Source: Gemmatimonadales bacterium (GTDB lineage: Bacteria; Gemmatimonadota; Gemmatimonadetes; Palauibacterales; Palauibacteraceae). From it: DNA of 8,693 nucleotides. The translations under genes were made by a program, and so were the position numbers. Below the pieces are notes generated by a model, which was not told the origin of the DNA, ran no database searches, and saw only the letters and a list, made by a program, of their open reading frames with translations. The DNA is taken from NCBI GenBank assembly GCA_030636765.1, contig DAOVWI010000084.1, forward strand, positions 1 to 8,693, read 5' to 3'. This document shows, piece after piece, positions 1 through 6,075 of the stretch (positions within the stretch are counted from its first letter, which is position 1; each line of letters begins with the position of its first letter).

Positions 1-1
1 C

Positions 2-1450
2 ATCCTGTTGGTGCCGGGCAGGAATCCGGAAGCGGCCCAGGCGCTCGTGGGGCTTCTTGGGGAGCAGGGAGTGGTTGTAGAGCAGAGCGTGCGCTCGTTC
101 CGGGCAGTGGCGTCCCCGCACTTCGGCTTCCCCGAGAGGGAAGAGTTTCCGAAGGGGACGTATCGCGTTCCTCGGTCACAGCGGCGCAGCCGGCTGGCGC
201 GTGCGCTGTTGGAGCCGGAGCCGCCGCTCGAAGGGTCCGGCGTCGAGTACACCTACGACATCACCGCCTGGTCGCTACCCTACGCGTACGGTGTGGAGGC
301 ACACTCGGGCGGGGGAGTGCGGGACAGCGATTTCGAGGCCGTGACGGCAACTCCGCCGGAGCAACCGGGGGCAGGCCTAGGCCTGCTGCCAACTCCGGGC
401 CCAGCAGCCGTGGGCCCAGCAGCCCCGGGCCCGCGGCCAGCGGTCTACGGTTATCTCGTGCCGCCCACCGTGGCGGCCGCAGGTCCCCTGTTTCGATACG
501 CGGCCATGGGTGGAAGGGCGCATGCGTTGACGGAGGCGTTCGCGACGGAGGGAAGCAGCTGGCCGCCGGGCACGGTGTTCTTGCTGGCGGACGACTCCAC
601 GGACGTCAGGGTGCGGCGGGCGGGGCTCGCGCCCTTTGTGAATCCGGTGGACAGCGGGCTCTCCACTTCCGGCGTCGACCTGGGCAGCGCCCGGTCGCTG
701 GCGCTCGAGGCACCGCGGATCGCGGTTCTCACGGGAGAGGGAGTGAGGCCCACCTCGTACGGCCAGGTGTGGTTCATGCTCGAGCGCGGCGTGGGGATTC
801 CGTTCGATCCGTTGCGGATCGGTCAACTCAGCGGCGGTACGCTCGCCAGGTACGATGTCGTTGTGGCGCCCGCCGGCAGCGCCGATGCGTATGAGGAGAA
901 GCAAGACGTGCTTGCCGGTTGGGTCGAAGCGGGAGGTACGCTCGTGGCCATGGGTGCCGCGGCGCGCTGGGCCGCCGGCGCGATCGGCGCCGTTGCCGTA
1001 CGCGAGGCCGATTCGACGGACGTCCCGGATGCCGAACGCTTGCGTCGGGGGCTGCGCACCCGTGCCGAGCGCCGCAGCGAGCGGTGGGATGAGAGCGTCA
1101 CGGGCGTCGTCCTCCCCCTCCGGGTCGATCGGGAGCACCCGCTCGCCTGGGGTGCCACCGGGGGCAACGACGAGGGCGTGTTCTTCGCGCTTCACTACAC
1201 GGATCTATCTTTCGAGCCGGCGGAAGAGTTCGAGTCGGTGGTGCACTTCCCGCTGGACGTGTCGGAGGTCAGCGGCGTGATCAGCCGGGGCAAGCTGGAT
1301 CAGGTGGCCGGCTCTTCGTGGCTCCTCGTGGGATCGCGCGGCGAAGGCCGGGTCATTCTCTTTGCCGATGACCCGCTCTTTCGCCTCTTCTGGCGTTCGT
1401 CGTTCGTTCTCTTCACGAACGCGCTGCTCTATGGCCACATCCTCGACTGA
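2..1450 (+). CDS. M14-family zinc carboxypeptidase-like protein, C-terminal part (5' end outside window)
   Basis: The frame is open to the left edge (its first whole codon is at base 2), so the N-terminus is missing. That missing part should carry the zinc-binding carboxypeptidase domain; no HxxE-type zinc motif is visible in the part present. What remains resembles the C-terminal half of large secreted M14-like peptidases of Gemmatimonadota and Bacteroidota. It has a YDITAWSLP segment (about bases 251-277), which in this family follows a stretch ending in an ALLEP-type motif. A glutamine-amidotransferase-like Rossmann domain follows (about 712-960: IAVLTGEGV, then YDVVVAPAG, then GWVEAGGTLVAMG). 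The terminal segment GRVILFADDPLFRLFW is also typical. Between the first two parts is a low-complexity Gly/Pro/Ala linker (about 368-450). The family assignment is from remembered motif patterns. Substrate and export cannot be judged without the N-terminus. The TGA stop at 1448-1450 is followed by a hairpin. Confidence 0.75.
   Translation: MLLVPGRNPEAAQALVGLLGEQGVVVEQSVRSFRAVASPHFGFPEREEFPKGTYRVPRSQRRSRLARALLEPEPPLEGSGVEYTYDITAWSLPYAYGVEAHSGGGVRDSDFEAVTATPPEQPGAGLGLLPTPGPAAVGPAAPGPRPAVYGYLVPPTVAAAGPLFRYAAMGGRAHALTEAFATEGSSWPPGTVFLLADDSTDVRVRRAGLAPFVNPVDSGLSTSGVDLGSARSLALEAPRIAVLTGEGVRPTSYGQVWFMLERGVGIPFDPLRIGQLSGGTLARYDVVVAPAGSADAYEEKQDVLAGWVEAGGTLVAMGAAARWAAGAIGAVAVREADSTDVPDAERLRRGLRTRAERRSERWDESVTGVVLPLRVDREHPLAWGATGGNDEGVFFALHYTDLSFEPAEEFESVVHFPLDVSEVSGVISRGKLDQVAGSSWLLVGSRGEGRVILFADDPLFRLFWRSSFVLFTNALLYGHILD
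371..424. repeat. 16-bp perfect palindrome and 15-bp-period tandem repeat in the peptidase linker
   Basis: Bases 371-386 (GCAGGCCTAGGCCTGC) are a perfect 16-bp palindrome. Just downstream, GGGCCCAGCAGCC occurs twice (397-409 and 412-424) with a 15-base period, encoding a repeated Gly-Pro-Ala-Ala-type linker. Both lie inside the coding frame of the M14-like gene, where a flexible linker between domains would tolerate slippage. The likeliest reading is simple-sequence expansion in a linker. A protein-binding site is possible, but nothing supports it. Confidence 0.6.
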
Positions 1451-1452
1451 TC

Positions 1453-1478
1453 GGCTGCGGCCTGCCGAGGTGGCAGCC
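1453..1478 (+). terminator. Candidate hairpin terminator after the M14-like gene
   Basis: Three bases after the TGA stop, GGCTGCGGCC (1453-1462) pairs with GGTGGCAGCC (1469-1478) around a 6-nt loop. This gives nine pairs, including one G-U, and one G-G mismatch. It is followed by CTTTCC rather than a clean T-run. A second smaller stem (CCGGC at 1483-1487 with GCCGG at 1495-1499) follows. The position fits termination of the peptidase transcript, but the weak T-tract makes this tentative. Confidence 0.35.
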
Positions 1479-1554
1479 CTTTCCGGCCGCTCCAGCCGGC
1501 CGTGCGCCGTGATGGCGGACCTTCCACTCGATCGGCAGGAATCCGGGCACCTTC

Positions 1555-1575
1555 AAGGGCACGCCGCTTGCCCTT
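1555..1575 (+). promoter_or_regulatory. Upstream hairpin in the sHSP leader, exclusive with the SD-masking stem
   Basis: AAGGGCA (1555-1561) and TGCCCTT (1569-1575) form seven uninterrupted Watson-Crick pairs around a 7-nt loop. Bases 1570-1575 also belong to the 5' arm of the downstream stem that buries the Shine-Dalgarno sequence, so the two structures cannot both form fully. If this hairpin forms, the downstream stem keeps only its top seven pairs (1576-1582 with 1596-1602), and GGGG at 1604-1607 is freed. The pairing is seen directly; a regulatory role is inferred. It assumes transcription starts upstream of 1555, and no promoter was recognised there. Confidence 0.4.
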
Positions 1576-1608
1576 CTCTGGTAGGAGTTCTCTGAACCAG
1601 GGAGGGGT
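1570..1608 (+). promoter_or_regulatory. Candidate RNA thermometer: hairpin masking the sHSP ribosome-binding site
   Basis: Bases 1571-1582 (CCCTTCTCTGGT) pair with 1596-1607 (ACCAGGGAGGGG) in 12 consecutive pairs: seven G-C, three A-U and two G-U. G1570-U1608 can add a thirteenth. The loop is 13 nt (1583-1595). The 3' arm contains the whole Shine-Dalgarno region (AGGGAGGGG, 1599-1607), just before the start codons at 1610 and 1613. The loop holds another AGGAG (1583-1587), too far upstream to serve either start directly but possibly a ribosome standby site. Masked ribosome-binding sites in small heat shock gene leaders are the known layout of ROSE and fourU thermometers. No UUUU block is present here and I do not recognise a ROSE core. 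Thermometer function is inferred from position and pairing. Confidence 0.5.
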
Positions 1609-1612
1609 CATG

Positions 1613-2155
1613 ATGGACGAAAGAGAAGAGGGAATCGAGGGCGAAGAGACGACCTCCAACGAGGCCGAAGAGACGACCTCCAACGAGGCCGAGGAGACGA
1701 CTTCCAACGAGGCCGAACGCCCGGAAGTCGAGCGGCCCGGGCGCGACCTGTGGGGACGACCGCTGGCGGATTTCCAGGAGGTGATCGGAGATCTGCTGGG
1801 CAGCTTTCGAAGCCTACCGCTTGGAGCACGAGTGCCGCGGTACGATCTCATCCGGGTTCCCGATGCGGGATACTGGATCTTGATGGATCTGCCGGGTGTC
1901 GACCGGGCGGACTTGGAGGTCAACGCGGTGGCGGACGACCTCGTGATCACCGGCAAGCGCCGCTGGCCGGAGCTCCCCGATGGTTCGGAGGTGATCCGGT
2001 CGGAGCGCGACCACGGCCGTTTCCGGCGCGAGCTCCGAGTTCCTTCGGATGTTGATCCGGCGGGCGTACGGGCCAAGCTCGAGAACGGCGTTCTGAGGCT
2101 GGAGCTGCCGTACCGGAGCGAGGCAGGACGCACTCGAATCGAGATCGAGGAATAG
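1613..2155 (+). CDS. Small heat shock protein (Hsp20 / alpha-crystallin family)
   Basis: A 180-residue ATP-independent holdase, expected to bind unfolding proteins in the cytoplasm as large oligomers. The alpha-crystallin domain spans about residues 76-168, from PRYDLIRVPDAGYWILMDLP through LEVNAVADDLVITGKR and FRRELRVPSDVD to the signature-like GVLRLELP (159-166). The C-terminal IEI (176-178) matches the I-x-I/V oligomerisation motif. The N-terminus is unusual: a glutamate-rich tail with three 8-residue repeats (residues 11-34) before a short WGRPLADFQEVIGDLL segment. ATG 1613 is chosen because GGAGG (1601-1605) is 7 nt away. ATG 1610, one codon earlier, is only 4 nt away but also possible. 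An in-frame GTG at 1502 would add a basic, unconserved-looking stretch and is less likely. clpB follows after 29 nt with no terminator, suggesting an operon. Translation may be controlled by the leader hairpin. Confidence 0.93.
   Translation: MDEREEGIEGEETTSNEAEETTSNEAEETTSNEAERPEVERPGRDLWGRPLADFQEVIGDLLGSFRSLPLGARVPRYDLIRVPDAGYWILMDLPGVDRADLEVNAVADDLVITGKRRWPELPDGSEVIRSERDHGRFRRELRVPSDVDPAGVRAKLENGVLRLELPYRSEAGRTRIEIEE
1643..1714 (+). repeat. Three 24-bp tandem repeats encoding EETTSNEA in the sHSP N-tail
   Basis: The units are 1643-1666, 1667-1690 and 1691-1714. The first two are identical over all 24 bases, and the third differs at two positions, both synonymous (GAA/GAG and ACC/ACT). Each encodes Glu-Glu-Thr-Thr-Ser-Asn-Glu-Ala, so the repeat keeps frame and adds acidic, probably disordered sequence to the chaperone's N-terminus. 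The near identity points to recent duplication, and copy number may vary between strains. Confidence 0.95.
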
Positions 2156-2166
2156 CGGATCAGACA

Positions 2167-2200
2167 GATGATACCGGCGGAGGGATGATACCAGCCGATA
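2167..2200 (+). repeat. 17-bp imperfect duplication at the clpB start creating a six-codon micro-ORF
   Basis: GATGATACC occurs at 2167-2175 and again at 2184-2192. The full 17-base units (2167-2183 and 2184-2200) match at 13 of 17 positions. Because 17 is not a multiple of three, the upstream ATG (2168) is out of frame with clpB. It reads Met-Ile-Pro-Ala-Glu-Gly and stops at TGA 2186-2188, overlapping the clpB ATG (2185) as ATGA. clpB itself begins Met-Ile-Pro-Ala-Asp-Arg, so the micro-ORF is a near copy of the clpB N-terminus. It may be a decoy or coupling leader, or just a duplication scar. No Shine-Dalgarno sequence is visible before ATG 2168. Confidence 0.5.
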
Positions 2201-4824
2201 GATTGACGGTAAGAGCGGCGGAAGCGTTGCAGGATGCGGCGTTGCTGGCCCGCCGGAAGAACAACCCGGCCGTGGAGGACCTCCACCTCCTCGCGGCGCT
2301 GCTGACGCAGGAGAACGGCGTCGTTCGGCCGATCCTCGGCAAGGCGGGCGTGGACCTCGCCGGCCTCGACGCAGATTTGCAGACACGGCTCGCGCGTCTG
2401 CCCACCCAGACGGGTGCCGCACCGGTGGCCAGCCGCGAGCTGAGCCGGGTGCTTGACGAGGCGGATGCCGGCGCGCGAGCCATGGACGACCTCTACGTGT
2501 CCAGCGAGCATCTCCTCCTGGCACTCGCCGGAAAAGCGGCCAGCTCGACGGGCGAGCTGCTGACCGGACGAGGAACGACGCAGGAAGCGTTGCGCGATGC
2601 GATCGAGCAGGTGCGAGGGCCCCACCAGGTGACGGACCAGGACCCCGAGGGAAAGTACCAAGCCCTGGAGCGCTACAGCGTCGATCTCACCGAGGAGGCG
2701 CGGCGGGGGAAGCTCGATCCGGTGATCGGCCGAGACACGGAGATTCGCCGCGTCATGCAGGTGCTCTCCCGCCGGACCAAGAACAACCCGGTGCTGATCG
2801 GCGAGCCCGGCGTCGGGAAGACCGCGATCGTCGAAGGCCTTGCCCAGCGGATGGTCGAGGGAGATGTGCCGGAGTCGCTTCGCGACAAGCGGCTCGTCCA
2901 GCTCGACATCGCGGCGATGCTCGCCGGGGCCAAGTATCGAGGGGAGTTCGAGGAGCGGCTGAAGGCGGTCCTGAAGGAGATCACGGAGTCGGACGGCAGA
3001 TACGTCGTGTTCCTCGACGAGCTTCACACGATCGTCGGGGCCGGTGCGGCCGAGGGCGCCGTGGATGCCGGAAACATGCTGAAGCCGGCGCTGGCCCGGG
3101 GCGAGCTGCGGATGATCGGCGCCACGACGCTGGACGAGTACCGGCAGCACATAGAGAAGGATCCGGCTCTGGAGCGGCGCTTCCAGCCCGTGCTCGTCGG
3201 CGAGCCGGGGCTGCAGGAGACGATCGCGATCCTCCGCGGCCTCAAGGAGCGCTATGAGGTACACCACGGCGTGCGGATCACCGATCCGGCGCTCGTCGCT
3301 GCCGCCCGGCTTTCGGATCGGTACATCGGCGACCGGTTCCTTCCGGACAAGGCCATCGACCTGATTGACGAGGCGGGCTCGCGTCTTCGAATCGAGATCG
3401 ACTCGATGCCCGATGAGATCGACGAGGCCGGGCGCCGCGTCACGCAGCTGGAGATCGAGCGTGAGGCGCTCCGCGAGGAGACCGATCCACGCAGTCGCGA
3501 GCGATTGAGGCTTCTCGAGGCCGAGCTCTCGGAGATCAGGGAAGAGCTCGCGGGCATGAAATCCCGCTGGCTCACCGAGAAAGAGGCCATCGACCACGTA
3601 CATCGACTCAAGCGCGAGATCGAGGAAGCGAACCTGGCGGCGGAGCAGGCCACGCGGGCCGGAGACCTCGCGCGGGCGGCGGAAATCACTTACGGCCGGG
3701 TTCCGAAGCTGCGTGAGGAGATGGAGTCGGCCGAGGCGAAGCTGGCGGAGCTGCAGCGCGAGCGAAGCTATCTCAAGGAAGAGGTGACGCCTGAGGACGT
3801 AGGGGAGGTGGTCTCCGCGTGGACCGGCATCCCCGTGTCCCGGATGATGGAGGACGAGAAGGAGCGGCTTACCCGCCTGGAGGAGCACCTGCATGAGCGG
3901 GTTGTGGGCCAGGAGGAGGCGATCGTGGCAGTGGCGAATGCGGTCCGACGCAGCCGCGCCGGCCTTCAGGATCCGAACCGTCCGATCGGAAGCTTCATCT
4001 TTCTCGGCCCGACCGGCGTGGGGAAGACGGAGACCGCCCGTGCGCTGGCGGAGTTCCTCTTCGACGACGAGGATGCCATGGTCCGCATCGACATGTCGGA
4101 ATACATGGAGCGCCATGCCGTTGCCCGGTTGATCGGGGCGCCGCCCGGATACGTCGGATACGAGCAGGGAGGTCAGCTGACCGAGCGCGTGCGACGCCGG
4201 CCGTACAGCGTCGTGCTGTTCGACGAGATCGAAAAGGCGCACCCGGAGGTGTTCAACGTCCTGCTTCAGATCCTGGACGACGGGCGGCTGACCGACGGGC
4301 AGGGCCGCACCGTGAATTTCCGGAACACGGTGCTGATCATGACGAGCAACATCGAGAGCGCGCGCATCCTGCAGCAGACGGTCGCCGACCGCGATTGGGA
4401 AAGCGTCGAGGTCGAAGTGCGGGAGGCCTTGCACGAGCACTTCAGGCCGGAGTTCCTCAATCGAATCGACGACATCCTCGTGTTCAGGCCCCTCAGCCGT
4501 GAGGAGTTGGGCCGGATCGTGGATCTGCAGCTGGGGAGCCTGGAGCGGAGGCTGGCGGAGCGGGAGATCAGGCTCGAAGTGACGTCGCCGGCCCGGCAGC
4601 GGATCGCCGACACCGGGTACGATCCGGCGTTCGGTGCCAGGCCGCTGAAGAGGGCGATCCAGAGGCTAGTAGCGGATCCGCTGGCGATGGCCTTCCTGGA
4701 GGGCCGCTTCGAGGACGGCGATACAATCCGCGTGGAAGCGGCCATGGATGGGGACGGCCTCGCCTTCGCGCGGACCGGAGAGCCGATGCCTTCTCCGGCC
4801 GAAGCGGAGCGGGCGTCGGGTTGA
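2185..4824 (+). CDS. clpB: ATP-dependent disaggregase ClpB (Hsp100, AAA+)
   Basis: A hexameric cytoplasmic unfoldase that threads aggregated proteins through its pore with DnaK/DnaJ/GrpE. At 879 residues it is full length for ClpB. Domains in order: double Clp_N repeat (about 1-150); AAA-1 with Walker A GEPGVGKT (206-213), pore-loop Tyr251 in AKYRGEFE, Walker B VVFLDE (274-279) and arginine-finger pair Arg331-Arg332; a long coiled-coil middle domain (about 408-530), which separates ClpB from ClpA and ClpC; AAA-2 with Walker A GPTGVGKT (608-615), pore-loop Tyr656 in GYVGYE, Walker B VVLFDE (676-681), Arg760 in FLNR, and sensor-2 GAR (817-819). The usual TSNLGS reads TSNIES here, a mild variation. 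All catalytic residues I looked for are present. GGAGG (2179-2183) is only 1 nt from the ATG, but the start fits the family's N-terminus (MIPADRLTVRAAEAL). It is probably co-transcribed with the sHSP gene; I saw no CIRCE element. Confidence 0.97.
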   Translation: MIPADRLTVRAAEALQDAALLARRKNNPAVEDLHLLAALLTQENGVVRPILGKAGVDLAGLDADLQTRLARLPTQTGAAPVASRELSRVLDEADAGARAMDDLYVSSEHLLLALAGKAASSTGELLTGRGTTQEALRDAIEQVRGPHQVTDQDPEGKYQALERYSVDLTEEARRGKLDPVIGRDTEIRRVMQVLSRRTKNNPVLIGEPGVGKTAIVEGLAQRMVEGDVPESLRDKRLVQLDIAAMLAGAKYRGEFEERLKAVLKEITESDGRYVVFLDELHTIVGAGAAEGAVDAGNMLKPALARGELRMIGATTLDEYRQHIEKDPALERRFQPVLVGEPGLQETIAILRGLKERYEVHHGVRITDPALVAAARLSDRYIGDRFLPDKAIDLIDEAGSRLRIEIDSMPDEIDEAGRRVTQLEIEREALREETDPRSRERLRLLEAELSEIREELAGMKSRWLTEKEAIDHVHRLKREIEEANLAAEQATRAGDLARAAEITYGRVPKLREEMESAEAKLAELQRERSYLKEEVTPEDVGEVVSAWTGIPVSRMMEDEKERLTRLEEHLHERVVGQEEAIVAVANAVRRSRAGLQDPNRPIGSFIFLGPTGVGKTETARALAEFLFDDEDAMVRIDMSEYMERHAVARLIGAPPGYVGYEQGGQLTERVRRRPYSVVLFDEIEKAHPEVFNVLLQILDDGRLTDGQGRTVNFRNTVLIMTSNIESARILQQTVADRDWESVEVEVREALHEHFRPEFLNRIDDILVFRPLSREELGRIVDLQLGSLERRLAEREIRLEVTSPARQRIADTGYDPAFGARPLKRAIQRLVADPLAMAFLEGRFEDGDTIRVEAAMDGDGLAFARTGEPMPSPAEAERASG

Positions 4825-4850
4825 CCCCGGTGGGTACCCTGTCCTATTTG
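4821..4850 (+). promoter_or_regulatory. Possible promoter for the lipoprotein gene, overlapping the clpB stop
   Basis: TTGACC (4821-4826) matches the sigma-70 -35 consensus at 5 of 6 positions. It is followed, after 18 nt, by TATTTG (4845-4850), which matches the -10 consensus at only 3 of 6. If used, transcription would start around 4857, exactly at the ATG preferred for the downstream gene, giving a leaderless mRNA. The same TTG is also an in-frame start codon overlapping the clpB TGA stop. Weak evidence; readthrough from clpB is equally possible. Confidence 0.25.
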
Positions 4851-4856
4851 GCAAGG

Positions 4857-5348
4857 ATGAGTGCGCGTACGGGTTTGCTGGTTCGAGTGCGGCGGATGGC
4901 GATCGCCGGCATCGCCCTTCCAGTCCTCGCGCTGGCGTTTTCCGGATGCGCCTCTACGGGCGGCGAGGCGCAGGTCGACTCGACGTACGGTGCCGCCAGC
5001 GCGGAGGATGCGGTTCGCCGTTTCCTGGACGCGGCGCAGCAGCAGGAATACAGCCGCATGCGCGAGCTGTTCGGTACGCGGGATGGTCCTGCCGAGCGGA
5101 AGTGGGGCGTACAAGACGTCGAGCAGCGCATGATAGTGCTCTCGGGGATGCTGCTCCACGAGTCCTACTCCCTGAGGCCCCTCGAGCTCGGCTACATCGG
5201 GGAGAACCAGAGGAGTTTCGTGGCGAGGATCGCCGGAACTCGCTACGGGACTGTGACCCTCCCGATCACGACGATCCAGGCGAAGAGCGGCCGCTGGTTC
5301 GTGGAGCAGCTCGGCGTGGACTCGCTCACCGGCGGTGGCGACTCCTAG
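4857..5348 (+). CDS. Predicted small lipoprotein, possibly NTF2-like
   Basis: A 163-residue protein of unknown function. From ATG 4857 it has a basic n-region (RVRR), a hydrophobic stretch (about residues 14-28) and FSGC with Cys31 as the likely lipidated residue. The -3 Phe makes this a non-ideal lipobox. The mature part begins with a short STGG linker. It then has a helix-like AEDAVRRFLDAAQQQEYSRM segment and ends in strand-like stretches (TVTLPITTIQ, RWFVEQLGVDSL). This order resembles small NTF2-like/SnoaL-like domains; that is a fold guess, not a recognised family. Alternative starts are TTG 4821, overlapping the clpB stop as TTGA with GGAG 11 nt upstream, and ATG 4896, which would lose the basic n-region. 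No good Shine-Dalgarno precedes 4857 (AAGG abuts the codon). It probably acts at the inner face of the outer membrane. It converges with the glycosyltransferase gene 19 nt away. Confidence 0.75.
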   Translation: MSARTGLLVRVRRMAIAGIALPVLALAFSGCASTGGEAQVDSTYGAASAEDAVRRFLDAAQQQEYSRMRELFGTRDGPAERKWGVQDVEQRMIVLSGMLLHESYSLRPLELGYIGENQRSFVARIAGTRYGTVTLPITTIQAKSGRWFVEQLGVDSLTGGGDS

Positions 5349-5367
5349 CAGGGTTGTCAGCGGCCTC

Positions 5368-6066
5368 TTAGACGTACCAGTCGGCCAGCCGCCCCGGCTT
5401 CGCGCCGGCGACAAAGGCGGCCCGGAGCAGCCAGTGGAGGACGACGGTGCGTGCGAATCCGTGCCGCTCCCATCGCCGCCGCGAGGTGTGGGCCCGGCTG
5501 CGGAGCGGCTGAAAGCGCCCGATACGTCGCAGTTTCTTGACGAGCGCGACGTCCTCGAACAGTGGGTGTTCCGGGTACCCGTCGGCCTCGTGGAAGCGCT
5601 TCCGCCTCACGAAGATCACTTGATCGCCGGTGGCGGCCCGGAAGACGCGGGTGCGAAGGTTCACCCCCGCCTCCAGCAGCGCGTAACGGCTCAGCCGCGA
5701 CGCCGGTGGCTCGACCCGGAACCGGTGACAGCCGCCGACGACGTCAGGGTCCTCCAGTGCCCGGAGAATCTGGGAACCGCTGTCCCCATCCACGTGCGTG
5801 TCCGCGTGCAGAAAGACCAGGACATCGCCCCTGGCCTCTCCTGCCCCGGCGTTCATCTGTGCGCCGCGACCCCCGGTGCGGACGATCACACGGCACAGGC
5901 CACGCGCCACCTCGCGCGTGCGGTCGATGCTGCCTCCGTCCACGACCAGGATCTGACACTCGTCGCCGTAGGCCGCCCGGGCCGAGTCGATCGTGCTTTC
6001 GATGCCTGCTTCCTCGTTCAGCGCCGGAATGACGACGGAAAAGATCGGGCCGGGCACGTCTGTCAC
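5368..6066 (-). CDS. Family 2 glycosyltransferase of the TIGR04283 type (rSAM/selenodomain- or arsenosugar-associated group)
   Basis: A 232-residue GT-A glycosyltransferase, expected to use a nucleotide-activated sugar in the cytoplasm. Seen in order: nucleotide-binding start SVVIPALNEE (10-19), LVVDGGSIDRT (40-50) with the Asp-Gly-Gly-Ser motif, GRGAQMNAGA (66-75), the metal-binding region VFLHADTHVD (84-93, a HAD version of DxD), GDQVIFVRR (147-155), and the likely catalytic FED (170-172). The tail RRWERHGFARTV is characteristic of this subfamily. TIGR04283 proteins are often next to a companion nucleotidyltransferase (TIGR04282) or radical SAM genes; neither is in this window, so the acceptor is unknown. 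The start is GTG (complement of 6064-6066), 9 nt after the epimerase stop. There is no clear Shine-Dalgarno, which suggests translational coupling. No transmembrane helix is obvious; the hydrophobic C-terminal stretch near 209-220 may sit on the membrane. Confidence 0.88.
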   Translation of the reverse strand: MTDVPGPIFSVVIPALNEEAGIESTIDSARAAYGDECQILVVDGGSIDRTREVARGLCRVIVRTGGRGAQMNAGAGEARGDVLVFLHADTHVDGDSGSQILRALEDPDVVGGCHRFRVEPPASRLSRYALLEAGVNLRTRVFRAATGDQVIFVRRKRFHEADGYPEHPLFEDVALVKKLRRIGRFQPLRSRAHTSRRRWERHGFARTVVLHWLLRAAFVAGAKPGRLADWYV

Positions 6067-6075
6067 GATGGAAGG

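Noticed and set aside
377..1195. 272-codon open frame on the - strand inside the M14-like gene
   Set aside because: Antisense shadow; low-complexity Arg/Gly/Pro composition and no motif.
1451..1612. Search for CIRCE, heat-shock sigma promoter and fourU motif upstream of hsp20
   Set aside because: No TTAGCACTC-type inverted repeat, no convincing CTTGAA/CCCCAT pair and no run of four T in the leader.
1429..4440. 1003-codon open frame on the - strand opposite hsp20 and clpB
   Set aside because: It mirrors the GC-rich codon pattern of clpB, has no recognisable domain, is Arg/Leu/His-rich and covers a clearly real gene on the other strand.
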